A stretch of DNA of 64,000 nucleotides from assembly GCF_050410795.1 (NCBI RefSeq), contig NZ_CP191258.1:4898001-4962000 (forward strand), given 5' to 3'. Below the pieces are notes generated by a model that saw nothing but the letters and a program-made list of their open reading frames with translations, did no database searches and was not told where the DNA came from. Positions 24,595 through 33,636 of the stretch are shown in pieces; positions within the stretch are counted from its first letter, which is position 1; the number at the start of each line of letters is the position of its first letter. Source of the stretch: Fontivita pretiosa. GTDB taxonomy: Bacteria > Planctomycetota > Phycisphaerae > Tepidisphaerales > Tepidisphaeraceae. The position numbers and the translations under genes were made by a program.

Positions 24595-25347
24595 ATGGCA
24601 ATCACTGCGCGATTTCTGGTCACCGCAGGCAACACGCAGGAGCGGATCGACGCGGTTCGCGTCTGGAGCAACATTTTCACCGGCAACACCGGGCTGAGCA
24701 TCGCGCGGGCGCTGGCCGCGATCGGCGGGGATGTCGATCTGCTGACCAGCAACAGGCAGCATCTTGCCGAAATCGGGCAGGACTGGCGGCACGACAGCGG
24801 CGGGCGCATTCGCGCTGAGGGATTCACCGATCACGCCAGCCTGCGCGACGCGCTGGCGGAGAGGATGCGGCAGCAGCGTTACGACGGCGTGTTCATGTCG
24901 GCGGCGGTTTCGGACTACCGCCCGGCGGGCGTCTTCGCCGTCATCTCCCGCCAGACTCGACGTGATGGACAGCAGGTCTGGGTCGTGCAGGACGTACAGG
25001 CGCCGAAGGTCAAAAGCTCACACCACCAGATTGCGGTCCTGGGCGAGCCAACCGAAAAGCTGGTGGACCTGTTCCGCCGTGAGTGGAACTACAAAGGCTT
25101 GCTCGTGAAGTTCAAGCTGGAGGTGGGGATCGACCGCCAGGAGCTGATCCGCATCGGCCAGGCCAGTCGCATCGCCAGCGGCGCCGACTACCTGGTGGCC
25201 AACACGCTGTCGATGGTGCACGGAGCCGAGGCTGGGGCGTTGTTGCTCAGCGACAGCGGGGCCGAATGGGTCAGTCGGTCGATGCTTGCTTCCCGGCTGG
25301 CCCAGATCACAAAGGCCCGTCTTTCCCAGACTTCCCACAGTGTCTAA
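24595..25347 (+). CDS. CoaB-like phosphopantothenoylcysteine synthetase domain protein
   Basis: A 250-residue single-domain protein. FLVTAGNTQERIDAVRVWSN matches the nucleotide-binding start of CoaB (usually TAGGTREPIDPVR), and MSAAVSDYRPAG matches AAVADYRP. LVANTLSMV corresponds to the late conserved asparagine block. The usual KIKK motif reads APKVKSS. The CoaC decarboxylase half is absent, so it is either a stand-alone phosphopantothenate-cysteine ligase or a paralogue with another acid substrate. A TAGAAT box lies 6 bases before the ATG, with no ribosome binding site. Confidence 0.75.
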   Translation: MAITARFLVTAGNTQERIDAVRVWSNIFTGNTGLSIARALAAIGGDVDLLTSNRQHLAEIGQDWRHDSGGRIRAEGFTDHASLRDALAERMRQQRYDGVFMSAAVSDYRPAGVFAVISRQTRRDGQQVWVVQDVQAPKVKSSHHQIAVLGEPTEKLVDLFRREWNYKGLLVKFKLEVGIDRQELIRIGQASRIASGADYLVANTLSMVHGAEAGALLLSDSGAEWVSRSMLASRLAQITKARLSQTSHSV

Positions 25348-25360
25348 GTTGACGACGTGC

Positions 25361-25378
25361 CCATTTCGCGAGAAATGG
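25361..25378 (+). other. Stem-loop with GNRA tetraloop after the CoaB-like gene
   Basis: CCATTTC, GCGA, GAAATGG form a perfect 7-bp stem closed by a GCGA (GNRA-type) tetraloop, 14 bases after the stop codon. There is no T-tract behind it. It may stabilise the mRNA end or act as a weak terminator before the histidine kinase gene. Confidence 0.4.
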
Positions 25379-25465
25379 CCCGTTGTCAGGAATTGGTACG
25401 GCGCGATACGAATATAGACGGCGCTTGCCTCGCGTCGCACTTTAGAGGCGCGCGCTGTCCTGGCC

Positions 25466-26782
25466 ATGAGCATGAGACAAACCTGCGAGCAAGAATCGCC
25501 GGCGGCGTTTGACGCAAGCGTCTTCGATGCCATTCCGGCGGAGACAGCGGTGCTGGACGGTCAAGGCACGATCCTGGCCGCCAATGCGGCGTGGCGCCGC
25601 AGCGGTCTGGCGGCGGTTGCCGCCGGGTCCGGCAGCGGCGCGACGACGACAGGATCCTGGCCTGCGCCCGGCGATAATCTGCTGGAGTTCTTCCGTCGCG
25701 GCGAAGGCGGGTTAGCGCCGGCCGACGCTCGCTCCCTGGTTGCGGGGCTTGAGGCCGTGCTCCGCGGCACGCGCGGGCAATTCAGCCTCGAGTACGCCCG
25801 TGGCAACGGCGGGCAGCGATTCGCCTCCGCCGACGCAACCGCCACCGCCCCTGAGCCGCGCTGGTACCTGCTGCTGGCCTCGCCACTGCGGGTCGAGCCT
25901 GCCTCACCGCCGCGCGGCGCGGTCGTGATGCAGTTGGATATCACCGACCGCAAGCTTGCGGACATGGCCCGGCTGAAACGCGCGCGGGCATCGCTGCGTC
26001 GCCGCGCCGAACAACTGCTGGTTCTGGCCAGGCAGCTCAAACAGCGCAATGCCGAGCTGGATCAATTCGCCTACATCACCACTCACGATCTGCGTGCGCC
26101 GTTGCGCGGCATCGCCAACCTTTCCCGCTGGATCGAGGAGGACTTGGGCGATCGATTCACGCCCGAGGCCCATCAGCAGATGGAACTGCTGCGCGGGCGT
26201 GTGCAGCGGATGGAGTCGCTGATCGATGCGATTTTGCAGTATTCCCGTGCGGGGCGGACCCGACTTAAGTCGCAGCGAGTCGATGTGCGCGAGCTGGTCT
26301 CGGACGTGGTGGATCTTCTGGCTCCGCCACCGGGGTTCACGATCGAAATCGGCTCTCCGTTGCCGGTGCTGGAGACCGACCCGGTGCCGCTTCAGCAGGT
26401 GTTCATGAACTTGATCGGCAACGCCATCAAACATCACAATCAGCCGCAGCAGGGGCGAGTGACGATCACCTGCCGGGACGCGGGCGAGCTGTATGAATTC
26501 GCGGTTTCGGACAATGGGCCTGGAATCGACCCGCAGTACCACGAGCGGATCTTTGTGATCTTTCAAACGCTGGCGCCGCGGGACAAGGTGGAGGGCACGG
26601 GCGTGGGACTGGCGCTGGTGCAGAAACTGGTCGAGCGGCAGGGCGGGAGGGTTAGTGTGGAATCGGAACTGGGCGCGGGTGCGACGTTTCGCTTCACCTG
26701 GCCGAAGCAGCCCCCGCCGCCGCGTGGAGCGCCGCCGCCCCAGCGCAGCAGGCCACAGCAACCCAGCACAACACAGCCATGA
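25466..26782 (+). CDS. PAS-type sensor histidine kinase
   Basis: A 438-residue kinase without membrane helices. Residues of about 15-175 form a PAS-like sensor. A coiled coil leads to the phospho-acceptor box YITTHDLRAPLRGIANLSRW, of the bacteriophytochrome-type HisKA family. The ATPase domain has NLIGNAIKHHN, DNGPGIDP and GTGVGLALVQKL. A Pro-rich tail ends it. The stop overlaps the ATG of the response regulator (ATGA), so the two are a coupled pair. Confidence 0.9.
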   Translation: MSMRQTCEQESPAAFDASVFDAIPAETAVLDGQGTILAANAAWRRSGLAAVAAGSGSGATTTGSWPAPGDNLLEFFRRGEGGLAPADARSLVAGLEAVLRGTRGQFSLEYARGNGGQRFASADATATAPEPRWYLLLASPLRVEPASPPRGAVVMQLDITDRKLADMARLKRARASLRRRAEQLLVLARQLKQRNAELDQFAYITTHDLRAPLRGIANLSRWIEEDLGDRFTPEAHQQMELLRGRVQRMESLIDAILQYSRAGRTRLKSQRVDVRELVSDVVDLLAPPPGFTIEIGSPLPVLETDPVPLQQVFMNLIGNAIKHHNQPQQGRVTITCRDAGELYEFAVSDNGPGIDPQYHERIFVIFQTLAPRDKVEGTGVGLALVQKLVERQGGRVSVESELGAGATFRFTWPKQPPPPRGAPPPQRSRPQQPSTTQP

Positions 26783-27261
26783 GCACGAACAGTACCAACA
26801 GCGTTGCGACTCAGCCGCAGCTCGGCGCCGACGCTCGCGAGCGCATGCTCAACATCCTTCTTGTCGAGGATGACGAGCTGGACGTGATGAGCGTTCGCCG
26901 GGCGTTTCAGAAAAACAACATTGTCAATCCACTGCACGTGGCCAGCAACGGTGTGGAGGCACTGGAGATGCTGCGCGGGCACAACGGACGGACGCAGATC
27001 CCGCCGCAGCGGCGGATCGTGCTGCTGGACCTGAACATGCCCAAGATGGGGGGCATCGAGTTTCTCCGGGAAATCCGCAAGGATCCGGAGCTGCGCATGC
27101 TCACCGTCGTCGTGCTGACCACCAGCGACGAGGAACGCGACAAGGTTGAAGCCTACCGGCTCAACGTCGCGGGATACATCCTCAAGCCGGTGACGCTGTC
27201 GGCGTTTGTGGAAACGATGGCCACTCTCAACAAATACTGGATGGTGAACGAGTTGCCATAG
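26779..27261 (+). CDS. CheY-like response regulator (Rcp1 type)
   Basis: A 160-residue stand-alone receiver. ILLVEDDELDVMSVRRAFQ provides the acidic pocket, LLDLNMPKMGGIEFLREI the phospho-aspartate, LTTSDEE the threonine, and GYILKPVT the lysine. The wording follows the Rcp1 group that partners phytochrome-like kinases, which matches the HisKA type upstream. There is no output domain, so it must act by phosphotransfer or binding, perhaps to the hybrid kinase downstream. Confidence 0.92.
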   Translation: MSTNSTNSVATQPQLGADARERMLNILLVEDDELDVMSVRRAFQKNNIVNPLHVASNGVEALEMLRGHNGRTQIPPQRRIVLLDLNMPKMGGIEFLREIRKDPELRMLTVVVLTTSDEERDKVEAYRLNVAGYILKPVTLSAFVETMATLNKYWMVNELP

Positions 27262-27371
27262 CTGCCGTACAATAGAGAATCGAAGCGGGAATGGGCGGAT
27301 CGCGCGGCGGCAGCAGCGGCGGAGCCGGATCGTGCCACAGGGGTGCGTGCGACCGCCCTCGCCAACTGACG

Positions 27372-29465
27372 ATGAGTGAGGCAGAAATCCTTCGCGTGCT
27401 GCTGATCGACGACGACGAGCTGGACCGCGCCGCCGTCCGACGCGAGCTGCGCTGGTGCGATCATCCCCATATCGAGCTGACCGAAGCCGCCGACGGCGAC
27501 GCGGCCCTGAAGCTGCTGGAGACCGGGCAGTTCGACTGCGCGCTGCTGGACTACCGCCTGCCGGATGTCGATGGTTTGGACATCCTGCGCCGCGCCCGCG
27601 AGCGAGGCATCCGCACGCCCATCATCATGCTCACCGGCCACGGCAACGAGCAGGTGGCGGTGGACATCATGAAAGCCGGAGCCGCGGATTACCTGTCCAA
27701 AAGCCGCGGGGCGATGGAGCATCTTTGCCAGAGCATCCGTTCGGCGGTTCGTGTCAGCCGCGCCGAGCAACGCGCTGCTTCCGACCGCGCCGAACGTCAA
27801 CGCGCGCTGCACGAGCGCGCTGAAATGGCCTCGCTGCTGGATACCCTGCTGGCCTCGGCGCCCATCGGGTTCGCCTTTTTGGATTGCGACCTGCGATTCG
27901 TGCGCGTCAATGCGTCGCTGGCGCAGATGACCGGCGGCTGCGTCGAGGCGATGCTCGGCCGGCGGTTTGATGAGCTGCTCCCGGAGTTGTGGAAGGGCTG
28001 CGCCCAGGCGTTTGCGCGGGTGCAGCAGACGGGCGAGCCGTCGGTGGGGGTGGAGTGTCACACCAGCGCGCCGCAGGTTCACGCCTCCCAGGACCAGGGC
28101 CAGAACCAGCCTCACAGCGGCTCTTCAGCAGCCAGGGTCGCCCAAGCTCAGGTTACCGATGATTCACGCGACTATCTGCTGAGCATTTATCCGGTGCGCG
28201 GGGGAGACGGAAAGGTCTTTGGCATCGGCTGCGTCGTGCAGGACGTGACCCAGAGCAAGCGAATCGAGCGGGAGCTGAAGCAGGCCAGGGACGCCGCCGA
28301 AGCCGCCAGCCGCGCCAAGGATCTTTTTTTGGCTACTCTCAGCCACGAGCTGCGAACGCCGCTGACGCCGGTGCTGACCATGCTCGAATCGCTCTGCGCT
28401 CAGCCCCTGGATGATGCCGTCCGCGACTCCGTGGAGATGATCCGCCGTAACGTCGAACTTGAAGCCCGGCTGATCGACGATCTGCTGGATCTGACGAGCA
28501 TCGCCAAGGGCAAGCTGCGGATCCATCCGACGACGGTGGACGTGCATGCGCTGCTGAACAGCGCCCTGGACATCTGCCGGCCGGACATCCAGGCCAGGAG
28601 TCTGCGCCTCAGCGTCGAGCTGCGTGCCCAGCGGCATCACGTGCGCGCCGACGCGGCGCGGCTCCAGCAGGTCTTCTGGAACCTGATCAAGAACGCGGCC
28701 AAGTACAGTCGGCCCGGCGGATCGATCATAATTCGCACGGGCAATACCCGCCTGGGGCCCGACGAGTATCAGGTGTTCGTCGAGGTGATCGACGACGGGA
28801 TCGGCATCGAGCCGGATGCACTTGGGCGAATATTCAATGCATTCGAGCAGGGCGGTAGCAGGCCAAACACCGGAGGACTTGGACTGGGGCTGACGATTTC
28901 CAAGTCACTGGTGGAGCTGCACGGCGGGACGCTGACGGCCGACAGCCCCGGCGCCGGGCGCGGCGCGACCTTCACCGTGACGTTGAAGACGGCTGCCGCG
29001 CCGGCTGAACGGTCCGCCATTCGACAGGACCAGCCGTCCGAACCCGCCCCGTCGCACGCGCCCGGGACTGCCGCTGCCGTCAATCGCGCGCAACATCGCG
29101 CCAGACCCCGCATCCTCATGGTGGATGATCACCCCGACACCAACCTGGCCATGCAGCGGCTGCTCAGCAGTCTCGGATACGATGTGCGAACCGCGCACAG
29201 CGTCGCCTCGGCCCTTCAGGCCGCCGACCGCGAGCATTTCGACGTGCTCATCAGCGACATTGGATTGCCCGACGGCAGCGGGCTGGATCTGATGCGCCAG
29301 TTGCTGGCGCGCAAGGGATCCAAGCCCATCAAGGGCATCGCGCTCAGCGGATTCGGAATGGAGGAGGATATCCGCAAGAGCCTGGCGGCCGGGTTTCAGG
29401 AGCATCTGACCAAACCGGTGAATCTCCAGCGGCTTCAGCATCTGATTTCCGAGCTGGTGACGTGA
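27372..29465 (+). CDS. Hybrid kinase: REC-PAS-HisKA-HATPase-REC
   Basis: A 698-residue cytoplasmic protein. It has a first receiver (VLLIDDDELDRAAVRREL, phospho-Asp in LLDYRLPDVDGLD), a PAS domain (about 140-250) and a HisKA box LATLSHELRTPLTPVLTMLE. The ATPase shows NLIKNAAKYSRPG, DDGIGIEP and GLGLGLTISK. A second receiver is at the end (ILMVDDHPDTNLAMQRLL, LISDIGLPDGSGLDLM). The upstream receiver could take a phosphate from the preceding kinase. The ATG at 27372 is chosen; an earlier ATG at 27291 would add a low-complexity Gly/Ser leader. Confidence 0.88.
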   Translation: MSEAEILRVLLIDDDELDRAAVRRELRWCDHPHIELTEAADGDAALKLLETGQFDCALLDYRLPDVDGLDILRRARERGIRTPIIMLTGHGNEQVAVDIMKAGAADYLSKSRGAMEHLCQSIRSAVRVSRAEQRAASDRAERQRALHERAEMASLLDTLLASAPIGFAFLDCDLRFVRVNASLAQMTGGCVEAMLGRRFDELLPELWKGCAQAFARVQQTGEPSVGVECHTSAPQVHASQDQGQNQPHSGSSAARVAQAQVTDDSRDYLLSIYPVRGGDGKVFGIGCVVQDVTQSKRIERELKQARDAAEAASRAKDLFLATLSHELRTPLTPVLTMLESLCAQPLDDAVRDSVEMIRRNVELEARLIDDLLDLTSIAKGKLRIHPTTVDVHALLNSALDICRPDIQARSLRLSVELRAQRHHVRADAARLQQVFWNLIKNAAKYSRPGGSIIIRTGNTRLGPDEYQVFVEVIDDGIGIEPDALGRIFNAFEQGGSRPNTGGLGLGLTISKSLVELHGGTLTADSPGAGRGATFTVTLKTAAAPAERSAIRQDQPSEPAPSHAPGTAAAVNRAQHRARPRILMVDDHPDTNLAMQRLLSSLGYDVRTAHSVASALQAADREHFDVLISDIGLPDGSGLDLMRQLLARKGSKPIKGIALSGFGMEEDIRKSLAAGFQEHLTKPVNLQRLQHLISELVT

Positions 29466-29484
29466 AGTTGATCCGCCTGCAAGT

Positions 29485-29982
29485 TTACACATTGATGATC
29501 AGGCGGCGGTGTCCCACGATGCTCAGACGAAACAGCCGGCCGCTGCGCAGATCCTTGTAGACCACCGGTTGACGGCACTTGCGGCAGACCAGCGCGCGGG
29601 CGGTCAGCCGCCGGCGATCGTGCCACCATCCACACGTGCGACAACCGATCTGGAACCTGGCCGGCTTTGTCGGTGGAGAAACGACCTCGTCCTCGCGATA
29701 GCATCGCGTCGGCCTGGCGCCGATCCGCGCGCATACGGCGCGCCAGCTCGCCGAGTGTCCGTCGCCCGGCGTCAGGGCGTGGGCGATCTCGTGAAGGATC
29801 GTGTCGCGCACCTGGTCCGGGTCATTCAGCAGTGTCAGCCGGGCCGAGAGCGTGATCAGCTTCTGTCGATAGCGGCACGATCCGAACCGCCGGGCTGCGC
29901 GGTCGAAGCGAAAGCTCCAGCCCGCCAGTCCGTGCTGGTCCATCAGTTCCCGTGCCAGTTGTTCGGCGGCGGCGAGGTCCAC
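29485..29982 (-). CDS. SprT-like zinc metalloprotease-fold protein
   Basis: A 165-residue protein with the SprT signature: a helical start, then FDRAARRFGSCRYRQKLITL and the zinc motif DTILHEIAHAL. A C-terminal zinc ribbon is formed by CRTCGWW and CRKCRQPV. Eukaryotic SPRTN with this domain cleaves DNA-protein crosslinks; the role of bacterial SprT-like proteins is less clear. The GTG at 29982 is used. It converges on the hybrid kinase with a 19-base gap. Confidence 0.85.
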   Translation of the reverse strand: MDLAAAEQLARELMDQHGLAGWSFRFDRAARRFGSCRYRQKLITLSARLTLLNDPDQVRDTILHEIAHALTPGDGHSASWRAVCARIGARPTRCYREDEVVSPPTKPARFQIGCRTCGWWHDRRRLTARALVCRKCRQPVVYKDLRSGRLFRLSIVGHRRLIINV

Positions 29983-30062
29983 TCATGCCCCCGTGATCCA
30001 AACGATGCCCTTGTTCGACAGAGTGCAGTATAGCAGCAGCGACTGTCTGCCGCGCATGGCGT

Positions 30063-30120
30063 GGCCGAAAAGACTCCCGACCCCTTATTCGGGCCGAAAA
30101 GACTCCCGACCCCTTATTCG
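30063..30120 (-). terminator. Tandem 29-base repeat that could end the S8 protease transcript
   Basis: Two exact copies of a 29-base unit (30063-30091 and 30092-30120) stand head to tail. On the minus strand each reads CCCGAATAAGGGGTCGGG then AGTCTTTT: a 5-bp stem CCCGA/TCGGG with an 8-base loop, then a T-run. The stop codon of the protease gene (30114-30116) lies in the first copy met by transcription. The unit looks like a dispersed REP-type element recruited as a double terminator. Confidence 0.5.
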
Positions 30121-33100
30121 GGCAGCGTTTTCTGCCAGTTGCCGCTGAGAATGTCCAGGTCCGATGTGTCAACCGTGCCGTCGTAGTTGAAGTCGGCCTG
30201 CGAGAACGTGCGCGACGATTGCCCCCAGTTGCTGGCCAGCACGCTCAGATCCCGGATGTCCACGACGCGGTCGCGGTTGGCGTCGCCACCGAGCACGAAA
30301 AAGTCGCTGACGCTGGCCGATGCAAGCGTGTTGCCGGACAGGTCGCTGACCGCTGCCGCGCCCAGAGTGGCGCGATAGTTGCCATCCGGCAGAATGCCCC
30401 CGGCAAATCCCGTGAATGTGAATGTCGCCGTCCGGCTGAGCGTGTCGTAAGTCACCGAGATCGACTCGGCCGGGATGGTTGTGGCAGTGGTCAGGTTCTC
30501 CAGCAGCAAGTCCGCCGCCTCGATGCTGCCGGCGGTCATGTCCTCATCGAACGTGATCGAGAATCGCTGGGCCGATTCGAACTGAAAGACGGTCGAGATA
30601 ACGCCGGGCGAGATCGTCTCGTGGTTGCCGAAGTCGCGGCTGGTGATGCTGGAGTTGGCCTGCACGCGGACGTAGTGGACGAATTCATCCGCCTGCGTTC
30701 CGTAGATGTTCAGCTTCCAGTCGTTCCAGGTTCCGACGGTTCCGTTGGCGGCATCGACGACCTTCAGCGTCCAGGTTCCGCGCGAGATCTCGTTCCAGTT
30801 GCGTTTGGTGGTGAAGGTCCAGTTGTTGTAGTGGTCGCCATTGTCGCTGTGCACATCAGCCAGCACCGATTCGGTTCCCATCGGTGAGACGAGCACGACT
30901 CGCAACTGCCCGCGGCTGGTGTGCGCGATGTTCAGCACGACCTCGACGGTCTCGACATTGATCGCCGAAGCGACCTCGAAGCTGCGCGTCAGTCCGGCGG
31001 GGTTGTTGTCGGGGATCGACTGTCCGACGCTGAGCGTGCCGGAAGTGATCGAAACCTCCGGCCCGACATTGGTCCAGGTTCTGGCCAGGCTCACGGCCGC
31101 GTCGGCATCGACGGAACCGAAGCCGTACTTGTGATTGATGTGCAATCCTGCGCCGTTGGTGGTCCAGCCGGAGTCGTTGGGATCGTTTTTCCGCGCGGTG
31201 CGAGCCAGAATGTGCTGCACATCCCGCCAGGTGAGATTGGGATTGGCCTGGAGCATCAGTGCGGCGATGCCGCTGACCAGCGGAGCGGCGGCGCTGGTGC
31301 CGCCGAAGCTGCTGGTGTAGTCCGAGCCGCTGTAGCCGGGCGAGCCAACGCGGTCGGTGGTGGTGATCCCGGCGCCGGTGCCGCTGGAGTAGGCGGCGAC
31401 CAGGATCGGGGCGCCAGGCTCGGAATAACTGGCCTGCATGCCGTTGTGGTCGATCGCCGATACCGCGATGACGTACCGCGAGTTGGCGTAGCCGTCGTAG
31501 TTGGTGTTGTCGCCGGAGGTTCTTCCGTTGCCGGCGGCCCAGACGTAGACCACGCCCCTGCCGCCTCGGCCATTGATCGCGCCGCTTTGAATTGCCGCCT
31601 GCGTGAGTGGCCCGGGGGCTTCCAGAGTTCGACCGTCGTCGGCCGGGCCCCAACTGCTGTTGAACACATCAATGGTGTCGATCAGATGAGCCAGTGCAGC
31701 GGCTTCCTGGGCGTCGGTGGTGGCGCCGCTGGTGAGGCGGATGCCAGCCAGCGCGGCGCGCGGGGCTGCGCCGCTGACGCCCAGAGAATTGCTCCCGCGT
31801 GCCGCGGCGACTCCCGCCACCGCCGTCCCGTGAAAATCGCTTATGCTCGGCGCCGGGTTGGCGTCGCCGCTGAAGTAATCGTAGCTCAATGCCGGAACGT
31901 AGTTGGGCAGCAGATCGCCGTGCGTGTATTCCAGCCCGTCATCCACGATCCCGATCGCCACGCCTTCGCCCTGGTAGTTGTCCCACGCACCGGCGAGATT
32001 GGCGTCGGCGCCCGGTGAGCCGCCGGATTGGCCCGTATTGCGCAGATGCCATTGGAGCGAAAACAGCGGATCGTTGGGCAGGTATCGGTTTGGCTTAAGC
32101 CTGGGGATCAGCGGATAGAAGAAACTGACGGCGGCCGGACTGGCGGCGCTGAGGCGCTGGGCGATGGCGGTGCCACTTCGCCGCGATGAAAAGCTCAGCA
32201 CATACACATCCTGCACGACACGGGCAGGCATCGCTTCCACCGCGCCGATCGATCGCGCCAGCGATTTCAGGGCCGCCAGCGACCGCGCGCGCCTGGGTAG
32301 GCCAATCACCCAGTTGGTGGCGGCGCGGATCTGCCGGGCGGTGTAATGGTGCAGATCGGCGGCCTGGGAAACGGCGTCCTGAAAGATCTGTCCCAGGGCC
32401 AGACCTCGCGACGGCGCCGGGGAGCTTCTAACCGGCACAGCGGCGATGGGCTTTGCGCCAAGCGACGCCGGCGCGCCGCCGATCGTGCCTCCACTGCCGG
32501 GATACGTCTGTTGCCAACCCGGCGGCAGCACCTGCGCCACACGATAGTCGCCCGGCGCGACGTTGCCGATCGTGTACAGGCCCGATGCGCCAGTGGTGGC
32601 GGATGGCTCGCCCTGATCCAGCAGGCGATTACTGTTCAGGTCAAGAAAGACACTCCAGCCGGACAGACCCGGCTCGCCCGCATCCCGAACCCCGTTACCG
32701 TTGTAATCGTTGAAAACCGTCCCGCTGATCTGTCCGGGAAGCGGCGCGTTGCCAAAGTCGATGCCGTTCAGTTGGTCCTCGGCCAAGAGCGTCAGCACGT
32801 GCGCTGCGCCGGCAGACGGCGAGGTCTGCTGCCAGTTGGTCTGCATGATCTGCCGAACGGTGTATTCGCCTGCGGGCAGATCTGCGAACTGGTAGTTCCC
32901 CGCCGAATCGCTGAGGCGGCTGGCTTCGCCCAGCGTGAAATCCAGGGACCAGCTCTGGAGGATTCCGGCATCGGGGGTGGTGATGTCCACAACTTCCAGC
33001 GACCAGTTGCCGTTGGGATCCAGCCCGTCAAAGCTGGACAGGGCGCCGCTGGGACGGAATTCGCCGGTGAACGGCGGCGAGCCGGAATTGATGGAAACCA

Positions 33101-33617
33101 GAGCCTCGTCGTCAAGCGTGGTGGGGGTGGTGGAGCTGCCGAAGTTGTCGCCGCTGCCGCCGACGGCGGCGAAGAGCGTCACCCGCGTTCCGGCAGGGCC
33201 GATCAGGCTGACCTGAAGATCGGCGTCCCAGGTGTGGGTGATGTAGAGCCTGATGTTCAGGTCGGTGATCGATCCGACCAGCCCCGAAACCGAAAGGGTC
33301 GAGACCGTCGTGCCTCCATCAACAATATTGCGCGGTGTGTCGGTCGAGTTGAGGCTGGCGTTGGAGATGTTGGCGTCGAAAGCGCCGTTGTTGTTGGCGT
33401 CGAGGAAGACGGTCCAGCCGGACAAGCCCACTTCGCCGCCGTCGCGCGTGCCGTCGGCGTCCAGATCGTGGTAGACAGTGCCACTGACCGAGGCCAGCAA
33501 CACGCGGCGCTCGATCGGCTCGATCACCGCTGGTCGCGCCGCCGATGGCCGCCGCGCGCCCGGCGCGCCAATCGCCCGCAAGCGGCTGGGACAAGATCGC
33601 CTGGCACTGAACATCAT
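30114..33617 (-). CDS. Secreted S8 (kexin-like) protease with P domains and dockerin
   Basis: A 1167-residue exported protein. The N-terminus carries IEPIERRVLLAS, the LEPR-XLL-type motif of planctomycete surface proteins. Then come SdrD-B-like repeats (SGTVYHDLDADGTRDGGEVG near 45, SGTVFNDYNGNGVRDAGEPG near 300) around a first P-domain-like region (about 85-230). The S8 catalytic domain has Asp (IGIVDDGLEYTHGD), His (DFHGTAVAGVAAA) and Ser (GGTSAAAPLVSGIAAL). A second P domain follows (RGQLRVVLVSPMGTESVL). An Ig-like module and two dockerin repeats (GDANRDRVVDIRDLS, FNYDGTVDTSDLDI) end it. It lies 19 bases behind the M36 gene, a probable operon. Confidence 0.9.
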   Translation of the reverse strand: MMFSARRSCPSRLRAIGAPGARRPSAARPAVIEPIERRVLLASVSGTVYHDLDADGTRDGGEVGLSGWTVFLDANNNGAFDANISNASLNSTDTPRNIVDGGTTVSTLSVSGLVGSITDLNIRLYITHTWDADLQVSLIGPAGTRVTLFAAVGGSGDNFGSSTTPTTLDDEALVSINSGSPPFTGEFRPSGALSSFDGLDPNGNWSLEVVDITTPDAGILQSWSLDFTLGEASRLSDSAGNYQFADLPAGEYTVRQIMQTNWQQTSPSAGAAHVLTLLAEDQLNGIDFGNAPLPGQISGTVFNDYNGNGVRDAGEPGLSGWSVFLDLNSNRLLDQGEPSATTGASGLYTIGNVAPGDYRVAQVLPPGWQQTYPGSGGTIGGAPASLGAKPIAAVPVRSSPAPSRGLALGQIFQDAVSQAADLHHYTARQIRAATNWVIGLPRRARSLAALKSLARSIGAVEAMPARVVQDVYVLSFSSRRSGTAIAQRLSAASPAAVSFFYPLIPRLKPNRYLPNDPLFSLQWHLRNTGQSGGSPGADANLAGAWDNYQGEGVAIGIVDDGLEYTHGDLLPNYVPALSYDYFSGDANPAPSISDFHGTAVAGVAAARGSNSLGVSGAAPRAALAGIRLTSGATTDAQEAAALAHLIDTIDVFNSSWGPADDGRTLEAPGPLTQAAIQSGAINGRGGRGVVYVWAAGNGRTSGDNTNYDGYANSRYVIAVSAIDHNGMQASYSEPGAPILVAAYSSGTGAGITTTDRVGSPGYSGSDYTSSFGGTSAAAPLVSGIAALMLQANPNLTWRDVQHILARTARKNDPNDSGWTTNGAGLHINHKYGFGSVDADAAVSLARTWTNVGPEVSITSGTLSVGQSIPDNNPAGLTRSFEVASAINVETVEVVLNIAHTSRGQLRVVLVSPMGTESVLADVHSDNGDHYNNWTFTTKRNWNEISRGTWTLKVVDAANGTVGTWNDWKLNIYGTQADEFVHYVRVQANSSITSRDFGNHETISPGVISTVFQFESAQRFSITFDEDMTAGSIEAADLLLENLTTATTIPAESISVTYDTLSRTATFTFTGFAGGILPDGNYRATLGAAAVSDLSGNTLASASVSDFFVLGGDANRDRVVDIRDLSVLASNWGQSSRTFSQADFNYDGTVDTSDLDILSGNWQKTLPE

Positions 33618-33636
33618 ATCCCGAGACTCAACCCGC

